DNA of 64,000 nt, taken from Grimontia indica (GTDB lineage Bacteria; Pseudomonadota; Gammaproteobacteria; Enterobacterales; Vibrionaceae). The notes under the pieces were generated by a model. That model saw nothing but the letters and a program-made list of their open reading frames with translations, did no database searches and was not told the DNA's origin. Of this stretch, positions 57,256 to 64,000 are shown in pieces; the first letter of the stretch is position 1; every line of letters starts with the position of its first letter. The position numbers and the translations under genes were made by a program. The stretch covers positions 168,557 to 232,556 of the forward strand of contig NZ_ANFM02000002.1 in assembly GCF_000333895.2 (NCBI RefSeq), given 5' to 3'.

Positions 57256-60200
57256 ATGAAATTCACTGATATTTTCATCAAGCGTCCGGTACTGGCGGTG
57301 TCGATCAGTTTTCTGATCGCACTGCTTGGCCTGCAGTCGATGTTCAAGATGCAGGTGCGGGAATACCCGGACATGACCAATACTGTGGTCACTATCTCTA
57401 CCAGTTACTATGGTGCGAGTGCTGACCTTATTCAGGGCTTTATTACTACGCCACTTGAGCAGGCCGTTGCACAGGCGGACAACATTGATTTCATGACCTC
57501 GGAGTCGGTGCTGGGTAGCTCAACCATCACGGCATACATGAAGCTCAATACCGATCCAAATGCGGCGCTTGCTGACATTCTGGCAAAGGTGAACTCGGTG
57601 CGAGCACAGCTACCAGGCGAGTCGGAAGACCCGTCGGTGTCGATGTCGACCGGTTCTACCACAGCGGTAATGTACATCGGCTTTACGTCAGAAGAGCTGG
57701 ATTCCAGCCAGATCACTGACTATCTGGAACGTGTGACCAAGCCTCAGCTGTTTACCGTAAACGGTGTAGCAAGTATCGACCTCTATGGTGGCCTCAAGTA
57801 CGCGCTGCGTGTATGGCTGGATCCGGCAAAAATGGCTGCGTTTAACCTGACAGCGACTGACGTGATGGGCGTGCTGAACGCCAACAACTTCCAGTCTGCG
57901 ACCGGCCAGTCCATCGGTACCTACATGGTATACAACGGTTCGGCCAACACTCAGGTTTCTGACACCGAAGAGCTGAAACGCCTGGTTGTTGCCACCCAGA
58001 AAGGTCAGGTCATTCGTCTTGGTGACATCGCAAAGGTATCGCTTGAGAAGAGCCATGACGTTTACCGTGCGACAGCAAACGGTTCAGAAGCTGTGGTTGC
58101 AGCCATTAACGCCGCACCAACCGCCAACCCGATAAACATCGCAGCAGATGTGCTTGAGAAGCTCCCAGAGCTTGAGCGCAACATGCCAAGCACCATCAAG
58201 ATGAACGTGCTTTATGACTCGACTGTTGCCATCAACGAATCGATTCACGAGGTGGTGAAAACCATCATCGAAGCAGCGCTTATCGTACTGGTGGTGATCA
58301 CCCTGTTTCTGGGCTCATTCCGTGCAGTACTCATCCCGATCATCACCATCCCGCTATCGCTTATCGGTGTAGCCATGATGATGGAGCTGTTCGGGTTCTC
58401 ACTGAACCTGATGACGCTGCTCGCGATGGTACTCGCTATCGGTCTGGTGGTGGATGACGCCATCGTTGTTCTGGAGAACGTCGATAGACACATCAAGCTC
58501 GGGGAGTCCCCATTCCGCGCCGCCATCATCGGTACCCGCGAAATTGCCGTGCCGGTGATTTCGATGACACTGACGCTGGCAGCAGTGTACGCACCTATCG
58601 CACTAATGGGGGGTATCACAGGCTCGCTGTTTAAAGAGTTCGCCCTGACGCTGGCTGGTGCGGTATTTGTCTCCGGTATTATCGCGCTGACCCTGTCGCC
58701 GATGATGTGTTCGAAGATGCTGAAAGCCAATGCGCAGCCAAGCAAATTCGAAGCAAAAGTACACCACTTCCTTGATCGTATGACCGAGGGCTATGCCCGC
58801 ATGCTGGGCGGCGTGATGAAGGTACGTCCTGTCATCATCACCTTCGCCGTGATCGTGTTTGTCAGCTTGCCACTGCTGTTCAAGTTCATTCCTAGTGAAC
58901 TTGCACCCGCGGAAGATAAAGGCGTGCTGGTGATGATGGGTACTGCGCCATCAACGGCAAACTTAGATTACATCCAGAACACCATGGCAGAAGTAAACCA
59001 GAAACTGGCTGACCAGCCAGAAGTGGCCTTCTCGCAGGTATTCTCTGGTGTGCCTAAATCCAATCAGGCATTTGGTATCGCCTCTTTGGTACCTTGGAGT
59101 GAGCGTGAAGCCAGTCAAGCTGACATCGTGAAGCGTATGACTGAGGAAGTGAAAGACATCCCGGGTATGGCGGTGACTGCCTTCCAGATGCCAGAACTTC
59201 CAGGTGCGTCTTCCGGTCTGCCTATCCAGTTCGTGATCACCACACCTAGCAACTTCGAGAGCCTGTTCCAGGTAGCGTCAGACGTACTGTCTGAAGTGAA
59301 GAGCAACTCTATGTTTGTCTACTCAGACATGGATTTGAACTTCGATTCGGCGACGATGAAAATCAACATCGACAAAGACAAAGCTGGCGCATACGGCGTG
59401 ACCATGCAGGATATCGGTATTACCTTAGGTACAATGATGGCCGATGGCTACGTGAACCGTATCGATCTGGATGGCCGTTCCTATGAGGTTATCCCACAGG
59501 TCGAGCGTAAGTACCGCCTGAACCCAGAGTCCATCAAAGGTTACTACGTACGCTCTGCGAACGGTGAGGCTGTGCCATTGGGCTCACTGATCACCATTGA
59601 TGTGGTAGCCGAACCTCGCGCCCTGCCTCACTTCAACCAGTTGAACTCTGCAACCATAGGTGCGGTTGCTGCACCTGGCGTTGCGATGGGCGATGCCATC
59701 AACTGGTTTGAGAATATCGCAGCTGAGAAACTTCCTCGCGGTTATCAGCACGATTACCTCGGCGAAGCCCGCCAGTTCGTGACGGAAGGTAGCGCGCTTG
59801 TAGGCACCTTTATGCTGGCACTGGCGGTGATCTTCCTGGTTCTGGCAATTCAGTTCGAATCGCTGCGTGATCCACTGGTCATTCTGGTCTCTGTACCACT
59901 GGCTATCTGTGGCGCGTTGATTGCCCTCGCTTGGGGCGCAGCATCAATGAACATCTACTCTCAGGTAGGTCTCATCACGCTGATCGGCCTTATCACCAAG
60001 CACGGTATCCTTATCTGTGAGGTGGCAAAAGAAGAGCAGCTTCATCGTGGTATGAACAAGATGGAAGCGGTGATGGAAGCCGCGAAAGTGCGTCTGCGAC
60101 CAATCCTGATGACCACAGCAGCGATGATCGCAGGTCTTATCCCGCTGATGTACGCCACCGGTGCAGGTGCCGCACAGCGCTTCAGTATCGGTATCGTTAT

Positions 60201-60342
60201 CGTTGCCGGTCTGGCAATTGGTACTCTGTTCACCCTGTTTGTACTGCCGGTAATCTACACCTATCTGGCGAGCAAGCACGAGCCACTGCCAGAGTTTGAA
60301 GAAGATTTGGATGTTTCAGCGCAGGAAAAAACCGCGCACTGA
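57256..60342 (+). CDS. vexB: RND multidrug efflux permease
   Basis: A 1028-residue RND pump. Twelve membrane segments with two large periplasmic loops; N-terminus KFTDIFIKRPVLAVSISFLIALLG; proton relay Asp pair in AIGLVVDDAIVVLENVDRHIK (TM4); the second half ends near GLITLIGLITKHGILICEVAKEE. It exports drugs, bile salts or detergents in known Vex pumps. The assignment to VexB, rather than another pump of the same class, rests on gene order with ubiK and ilvC, so it is not certain. It ends at a strong terminator. Confidence 0.88.
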   Translation: MKFTDIFIKRPVLAVSISFLIALLGLQSMFKMQVREYPDMTNTVVTISTSYYGASADLIQGFITTPLEQAVAQADNIDFMTSESVLGSSTITAYMKLNTDPNAALADILAKVNSVRAQLPGESEDPSVSMSTGSTTAVMYIGFTSEELDSSQITDYLERVTKPQLFTVNGVASIDLYGGLKYALRVWLDPAKMAAFNLTATDVMGVLNANNFQSATGQSIGTYMVYNGSANTQVSDTEELKRLVVATQKGQVIRLGDIAKVSLEKSHDVYRATANGSEAVVAAINAAPTANPINIAADVLEKLPELERNMPSTIKMNVLYDSTVAINESIHEVVKTIIEAALIVLVVITLFLGSFRAVLIPIITIPLSLIGVAMMMELFGFSLNLMTLLAMVLAIGLVVDDAIVVLENVDRHIKLGESPFRAAIIGTREIAVPVISMTLTLAAVYAPIALMGGITGSLFKEFALTLAGAVFVSGIIALTLSPMMCSKMLKANAQPSKFEAKVHHFLDRMTEGYARMLGGVMKVRPVIITFAVIVFVSLPLLFKFIPSELAPAEDKGVLVMMGTAPSTANLDYIQNTMAEVNQKLADQPEVAFSQVFSGVPKSNQAFGIASLVPWSEREASQADIVKRMTEEVKDIPGMAVTAFQMPELPGASSGLPIQFVITTPSNFESLFQVASDVLSEVKSNSMFVYSDMDLNFDSATMKINIDKDKAGAYGVTMQDIGITLGTMMADGYVNRIDLDGRSYEVIPQVERKYRLNPESIKGYYVRSANGEAVPLGSLITIDVVAEPRALPHFNQLNSATIGAVAAPGVAMGDAINWFENIAAEKLPRGYQHDYLGEARQFVTEGSALVGTFMLALAVIFLVLAIQFESLRDPLVILVSVPLAICGALIALAWGAASMNIYSQVGLITLIGLITKHGILICEVAKEEQLHRGMNKMEAVMEAAKVRLRPILMTTAAMIAGLIPLMYATGAGAAQRFSIGIVIVAGLAIGTLFTLFVLPVIYTYLASKHEPLPEFEEDLDVSAQEKTAH

Positions 60343-60359
60343 TATTCTTCCAATATGAC

Positions 60360-60390
60360 AAAGGGTCTCGATTGAGACCCTTTTCTTTTT
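60360..60390 (+). terminator. Terminator of the vexRAB operon
   Basis: AAGGGTCTC (60361-60369) / GAGACCCTT (60374-60382), then TTCTTTTTT. Confidence 0.9.
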
Positions 60391-60484
60391 TCAGCGTAAT
60401 GAGTAGTAGCCTTTTGCGATACGACACTTTCGACAAAAGGTCAGGTGTTGCTTAGAATAACGGCATCAAAATAAGGAGTAACGC

Positions 60485-60745
60485 ATGTTCGACCCAAAAA
60501 AGTTGGAGCAAATTGCCAAGCAAATCCATGAGTCTATGCCGAAACCGGTAAAAGATCTGGGTAATGATGTTGAGCAGAAGGTTCGTGAGGTGATCCAATC
60601 ACAGCTGGCTAAACTGGATGTTGTCAGTCGCGAAGAGTTTGATGTTCAGACGCAGGTTTTGCTTCGCACCCGCCAAAAGCTGACTGAAATGGAACAGAAA
60701 CTGGCTGAGTTTGAGCAAAAGCTTAACGAGAAGTCTGACGCTTAG
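60485..60745 (+). CDS. ubiK: Ubiquinone biosynthesis accessory factor UbiK
   Basis: An 86-residue protein of the BMFP family (E. coli YqiC). It starts [21 protein letters not shown]; residues about 15-80 are helical, ending in a coiled coil ([19 protein letters not shown]). It interacts with UbiJ and helps ubiquinone synthesis. ATG 60485 has AAGGAG upstream. Monocistronic with its own terminator. Confidence 0.93.
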   Translation: MFDPKKLEQIAKQIHESMPKPVKDLGNDVEQKVREVIQSQLAKLDVVSREEFDVQTQVLLRTRQKLTEMEQKLAEFEQKLNEKSDA

Positions 60746-60764
60746 GCGCAAAACGAAAGACATA

Positions 60765-60792
60765 AAAAAAACCCGGCTATTGCCGGGTTTTT
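60765..60792. terminator. Bidirectional terminator between ubiK and ilvC
   Basis: AAACCCGGC (60769-60777) / GCCGGGTTT (60782-60790), loop TATT, A8 and T5 flanks. Confidence 0.93.
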
Positions 60793-60813
60793 CGTATTTA
60801 TCTATTGCGGTGA

Positions 60814-62298
60814 TTAGTCACCCACTGCAATGCGCTTCATGTCAGTCATGTAGCCACGCAGCTCCTGACCAATCCACTCTACTGGGTGGTTGCGCAGTGC
60901 TTCATTCACGTCGATCAGCGTTTGGTTGTCAACGTGGTTGCCAGTTTCACCCAGCCCTTTACCAATCACGTCAGTACCAACCAGTGGCATGAACTTCTCA
61001 CGCAGCAGTGGCGTTGCAACGTTAGCGAACAGGTAGTTACCGTACTCTGCAGTGTCAGAGATAACCACGTTCATCTCGTACAGACGCTTACGTGCAATGG
61101 TGTTTGCGATCAGTGGCAGCTCATGCAGTGACTCGTAGTATGCAGACTCTTCGATGATGCCAGATGCAGTCATTGCTTCAAACGCCAGCTCAACACCCGC
61201 ACGAACCATCGCAACCATCAGGATGCCGTTGTCGAAGTACTCTTGTTCAGAAATCTTCACGTCAGTTTCTGGGTAATTTTCAAATGCCGTTTCAGCAGTT
61301 TCTGCACGCCAGCCCAGCAGGTTCACATCATCGTTCGCCCAGTCAGCCATCATGGTTGATGAGAAGTGACCTGAGATGATGTCATCCATGTGCTTGTTGT
61401 ACAGCGGGCGCATCAGGTCTTTCAGGTCTTCAGACAGTTCGAATGCTTTTACTTTTGCTGGGTTAGAGAGGCGATCCATCATGTGAGTGATACCGCCAAA
61501 TTTCAGTGCTTCAGTGATGGTTTCCCAACCAAACTGCAGCAGTTTACCCGCGTAACCCGCATCGATACCGTCAGCAATCATCTTCTCGTAACAAACGATA
61601 GAGCCTGCCTGCAGCATGCCACACAGGATAGTTTGCTCACCCATCAGGTCAGATTTTACTTCCGCAACAAAAGAAGACTCCAAAACGCCTGCACGGTGAC
61701 CGCCAGTTGCAGCTGCCCATGCTTTTGCGATCTCGTGACCTTCGCCTTTTGGATCGTTCTCTGGGTGAACCGCCATCAGTGTTGGAACACCGAAGCCACG
61801 CTTATATTCTTCACGTACTTCAGTACCAGGACACTTAGGTGCGACCATCACAACAGTCAGGTCACTGCGCACTTGCATGCCTTCTTCAACGATGTTGAAA
61901 CCGTGTGAGTAGCCCAGTGCAGCGCCTTCTTTCATCAGAGGCATCACTGCGTTAACAACTGCAGTGTGTTGTTTGTCTGGAGTCAGGTTAACTACCAGAT
62001 CAGCCTGAGGGATCAGGTTTTCGTAGTTATCTACGTTGAAGCCGTTTTCTTTCGCGTTTTTGTAAGATTGGCGTTGCTCGTCAATCGCTGCCTGACGCAG
62101 AGCGTAAGACACGTCCAGACCCGAGTCGCGCATGTTAAGACCCTGGTTCAGGCCCTGTGCACCACAACCCACGATAACAACCTTCTTGCCTTTCAGGTAA
62201 TCCGCTTCATTTGCGAATTCCGCTTTATCCATAAAACGGCAAACACCCAGCTGAGCTAATTGCTCACGCAAGTTCAAGGTATTGAAATAGTTAGACAT
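60814..62298 (-). CDS. ilvC: Ketol-acid reductoisomerase (class II)
   Basis: A 494-residue NADPH-dependent enzyme of valine and isoleucine synthesis. Cofactor site [20 protein letters not shown]; the long class II form has two C-terminal KARI domains, and Mg-binding residues lie in the segment [14 protein letters not shown] and [14 protein letters not shown] 62298 gives [14 protein letters not shown] as in E. coli and has ACGGAG upstream; the frame opens at 62376. Divergent from ilvY. Confidence 0.98.
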   Translation of the reverse strand: MSNYFNTLNLREQLAQLGVCRFMDKAEFANEADYLKGKKVVIVGCGAQGLNQGLNMRDSGLDVSYALRQAAIDEQRQSYKNAKENGFNVDNYENLIPQADLVVNLTPDKQHTAVVNAVMPLMKEGAALGYSHGFNIVEEGMQVRSDLTVVMVAPKCPGTEVREEYKRGFGVPTLMAVHPENDPKGEGHEIAKAWAAATGGHRAGVLESSFVAEVKSDLMGEQTILCGMLQAGSIVCYEKMIADGIDAGYAGKLLQFGWETITEALKFGGITHMMDRLSNPAKVKAFELSEDLKDLMRPLYNKHMDDIISGHFSSTMMADWANDDVNLLGWRAETAETAFENYPETDVKISEQEYFDNGILMVAMVRAGVELAFEAMTASGIIEESAYYESLHELPLIANTIARKRLYEMNVVISDTAEYGNYLFANVATPLLREKFMPLVGTDVIGKGLGETGNHVDNQTLIDVNEALRNHPVEWIGQELRGYMTDMKRIAVGD

Positions 62299-62452
62299 GT
62301 CGAATACTCCGTGAAGAAATTTTGTCCTTTGGCGATGCGAACATGACAATCTGTTGCATCGAATTGCCCTCATCATAGATCAGGTAATTAGTTGCTTAAA
62401 GTGATATATTCACAACATGTAATTGCATTTTTTGCAACATGGAAGTTAAGCG
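62299..62452. promoter_or_regulatory. ilvC-ilvY divergent control region
   Basis: The 154-base region should carry both promoters. A dyad TTGCA (62423-62427), TTTTT, TGCAA (62433-62437) lies close to the ilvY start and resembles an IlvY (LysR-type) operator; TGTTGCAT at 62352-62359 may be a second half-site. In E. coli IlvY activates ilvC with acetolactate or acetohydroxybutyrate as inducer. Confidence 0.6.
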
Positions 62453-63337
62453 ATGAACATCAAACATCTTCAGCTGTTCATACACCTATGTGACAGTAAA
62501 AGTTTCTCCAAAACAGCCGCTGCAATGCATATCAGTCCCTCAGCGCTGAGCCGCCAAATACAGAAGCTTGAGCAAGAAGCTGAACAACAGCTTTTTCTGA
62601 GGGATAACCGAAGCGTAGAGCTGACACTGGCAGGGAAAAAGCTATTACCTGTCGCGATGAGAATTCTGTCTGAATGGCAGCAATACCAGAGTCAGTTTAA
62701 TACCTCAGGGAATGAGATAGTCGGCGAGATAAGGCTGTTCTGCTCGGTCACCGCAAGTTATAGCCATTTACCTGAACTGCTATCAGAGTTTCGCTTAAGA
62801 CACCCACTTATTGAGCTTAAAGTGTCTACAGGGGACCCGGCACAGGCGATAGACAAAGTGCTCTCTGATGAAGCAGACATTGCAATATCCGCTTTGCCTG
62901 AACAGCTTCCTTCGAAGGTTTCATTCGAGCCCATCAGTGATGTCCCGCTGTCTGTTATCGCACCTGCTGGTGTCAGCAGTTTCGCCGATACCCTGCAAAG
63001 TGAGCATCCTGATTGGTCTTCTATTCCCTTTATCGTACCGGAAGCTGGAACCGCCAGGGAGCGTGCGAACACCTGGTTTAAGAATATGAAGATCAAACCG
63101 AATATCTACGCGCAGGTTTCCGGCCATGAAGCCATAGTGAGCATGGTAGCGCTTGGGTGCGGTGTGGGAATTGCGCCGGATGTGGTAATCAATAACAGTC
63201 CTGTCAGAGATAAAATCGAAAAGCTCAAGCTAGCCCCCATCAAGCCATTCGAGCTGGGAGTGTGCTGTCTACGATCGCAAATAGATAACCCGCTTATTAA
63301 AGCGCTATGGGACGTAGCAGAAGGGAAAACGATCTAG
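62453..63337 (+). CDS. ilvY: LysR-type regulator IlvY
   Basis: A 294-residue LysR-family protein. The N-terminal HTH (SKSFSKTAAAMHISPSALSR) and dimer helix (IQKLEQEAEQQLFLRDNR) are followed by the inducer-binding domain. It should activate ilvC and repress itself. Position divergent from ilvC makes the name safe. ATG 62453 has GGAAG upstream. A hairpin without T-run follows at 63342-63360. Confidence 0.93.
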   Translation: MNIKHLQLFIHLCDSKSFSKTAAAMHISPSALSRQIQKLEQEAEQQLFLRDNRSVELTLAGKKLLPVAMRILSEWQQYQSQFNTSGNEIVGEIRLFCSVTASYSHLPELLSEFRLRHPLIELKVSTGDPAQAIDKVLSDEADIAISALPEQLPSKVSFEPISDVPLSVIAPAGVSSFADTLQSEHPDWSSIPFIVPEAGTARERANTWFKNMKIKPNIYAQVSGHEAIVSMVALGCGVGIAPDVVINNSPVRDKIEKLKLAPIKPFELGVCCLRSQIDNPLIKALWDVAEGKTI

Positions 63338-63341
63338 TTGC

Positions 63342-63360
63342 GATACTGTCTCAGTATCGG
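63342..63360 (+). terminator. Hairpin after ilvY
   Basis: CGATACTG (63342-63349) / CAGTATCG (63353-63360), 3-base loop, but no T-run, so termination is uncertain. Confidence 0.4.
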
Positions 63361-63431
63361 TATCGCGAAGAGCAGCGACAGCCATCTCTCCTGACTATCC
63401 TCACTAGGAATTAACTCAAGTGAGGTGAGCA

Positions 63432-63725
63432 ATGAGCGTGATTGAAAAGATAGGGAAAGCGCTGGAACCTTTGATGCTTGTAATGGGCTTAGTCAGTCCT
63501 TTGGCAACGTTACCTCAAATCTATAAGCTCTACTTCTCACACAGTGAGCATGCTGCAGGATTATCCTTGACAACCTGGGTACTCTACTCATTCATCGCCA
63601 TGCTTTGGACCTTTTATGGGCTTTACCACAAAAATCCAACGATATGGGTTGGTAACGGCTTAGGGTTTCTGATGTATATCGCTATGGTCGCAGGAATTAT
63701 TGCACGTGTAGGCATCACCTTCTAA
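63432..63725 (+). CDS. SemiSWEET family sugar transporter
   Basis: A 97-residue protein with three membrane segments (about 13-33, 45-65, 72-93). PQ motif LATLPQIYKLY, residues 28-29, and TTWVLYSFIAMLWTFYGL place it in the SemiSWEET/PQ-loop family, which dimerises to carry sugars. ATG 63432 has GAGGTG upstream. It lies 94 bases after ilvY on the same strand but looks like its own unit. Confidence 0.85.
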   Translation: MSVIEKIGKALEPLMLVMGLVSPLATLPQIYKLYFSHSEHAAGLSLTTWVLYSFIAMLWTFYGLYHKNPTIWVGNGLGFLMYIAMVAGIIARVGITF

Positions 63726-63894
63726 ACAGATGCCTGTAATACAGATGCTCATTAGTAATTGGCACGTATGATGCTGATAGAAAAACCTCGGTTCATTTAA
63801 CCTATACGCATAGTTTGAGGCTTCTTAATAAGTAATAGAACGGATAGGGCTCAATGGGGGACGCCTAGTTGCGCACGGTAAGTGAGGCCGGACT

Positions 63895-63931
63895 CCCGGA
63901 CGTGATCTAAAGTGCGAAGCACTTTTCCGGG
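63895..63931. other. Nested hairpin structure downstream of the tRNA-Asp
   Basis: Outer arms CCCGGA (63895-63900) / TCCGGG (63926-63931) enclose inner arms AAAGTGC (63909-63915) / GCACTTT (63919-63925). It lies past the terminator on the tRNA strand. The function is unknown; a structured RNA or repeat is possible. Confidence 0.45.
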
Positions 63932-63945
63932 TCACACATAGCAAA

Positions 63946-63971
63946 AAACCTCAGCCTTTCGACTGAGGTTT
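63946..63971 (-). terminator. Terminator of the tRNA-Asp transcript
   Basis: AAACCTCAG (63946-63954) / CTGAGGTTT (63963-63971) with an 8-base loop; six T on the minus strand. It lies 10 bases after the tRNA 3' end. Confidence 0.9.
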
Positions 63972-63981
63972 CTTTAAGAAG

Positions 63982-64000
63982 TGGCGGAGCGGACGGGACT
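63982..64000 (-). tRNA. tRNA-Asp 3' end (cut by window edge)
   Basis: The minus strand ends AGTCCCGTCCGCTCCGCCA at the window edge, the T-arm end, acceptor strand CCGCTCC, G73 and CCA typical of tRNA-Asp(GUC). Only 19 bases are visible, so another tRNA with the same acceptor is possible. In many gammaproteobacteria tRNA-Asp is the last gene of a rRNA operon. Confidence 0.65.

Noticed and set aside
63726..64000. 5S rRNA in the right-edge region
   Set aside because: The stretch left of the tRNA lies after the terminator and does not show 5S conserved sequence.

Overview
The window is a stretch of bacterial core chromosome. Gene content and order point to a gammaproteobacterium of the Vibrionaceae type. 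Several blocks match conserved arrangements: rpoH-ftsX-ftsE-ftsY beside rsmD, rho/trxA beside rhlB-gppA, prlC beside rlmJ-gor, pldB-yigL, uspB beside uspA, and dppABCDF. The block vexRAB-ubiK-ilvC/ilvY resembles what I recall of Vibrio cholerae chromosome 1. A marine Vibrionaceae genus (Grimontia, Enterovibrio or Photobacterium-like) is an inference; I could not run a search.

Layout. 1-956: glpG (cut by the left edge) and glpE. 1278-5488: the heat-shock sigma factor and the ftsYEX operon, all on the minus strand. 5734-9073: rsmD and small conserved genes (DUF1145, YecH-like, DUF2007, YhhN, a small HEPN-like membrane protein, DUF2500). 9084-19248: membrane and metabolic genes (acyltransferase, AbgT transporter, pldB-yigL, EVE protein, a large lipoprotein next to a DTW-domain tRNA enzyme, an aldehyde dehydrogenase, an aldo/keto reductase). 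19770-27188: a secreted YgjK-type GH63 glucosidase, a BaiN/YhiN-like flavoprotein, an MscS channel, uspB/uspA and a DMT exporter. 27264-30135: ubiD, a small 2Fe-2S ferredoxin and fre, tightly packed. 30221-40620: an unknown periplasmic protein, rho, trxA, rhlB, gppA, prlC, rlmJ and gor. 40947-44479: an accessory-looking patch with a 589-residue lipoprotein and two tandem paralogues carrying a SPOR-like domain and six shared cysteines. 44590-50169: the dipeptide ABC transporter operon. 51071-51614: five minus-strand tRNA genes (Arg-His-Pro-His-Pro) with a visible 277-bp tandem duplication and a decayed third copy. 51955-60342: a cytochrome c5-like protein, an acetyltransferase, rep helicase, a MITE-like element and the RND efflux operon vexRAB. 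60485-63725: ubiK, ilvC, ilvY and a SemiSWEET. The right edge cuts the 3' end of a tRNA-Asp followed by a strong terminator, possibly the distal end of a rRNA operon lying to the right.

How genes work together: FtsE/FtsX form an ABC-type complex that controls septal peptidoglycan hydrolysis, and FtsY is the SRP receptor. Rho, RhlB and TrxA are core RNA and redox functions. UbiD and UbiK both serve ubiquinone synthesis. DppA-F import dipeptides. VexAB is an efflux pump with an adjacent TetR regulator whose promoter carries a perfect 24-bp palindrome over the -10 box.

I found no CRISPR array, prophage, integron or recognisable defence island, and no convincing wholly new system. The most interesting items are the SPOR plus C-type-lectin-like paralogue pair, the MITE-like element at 55183-55447, the tRNA duplication with a degenerate third copy, the membrane-anchored HEPN-like protein, the ferredoxin-Fre pair and the internal duplication of UbiD.
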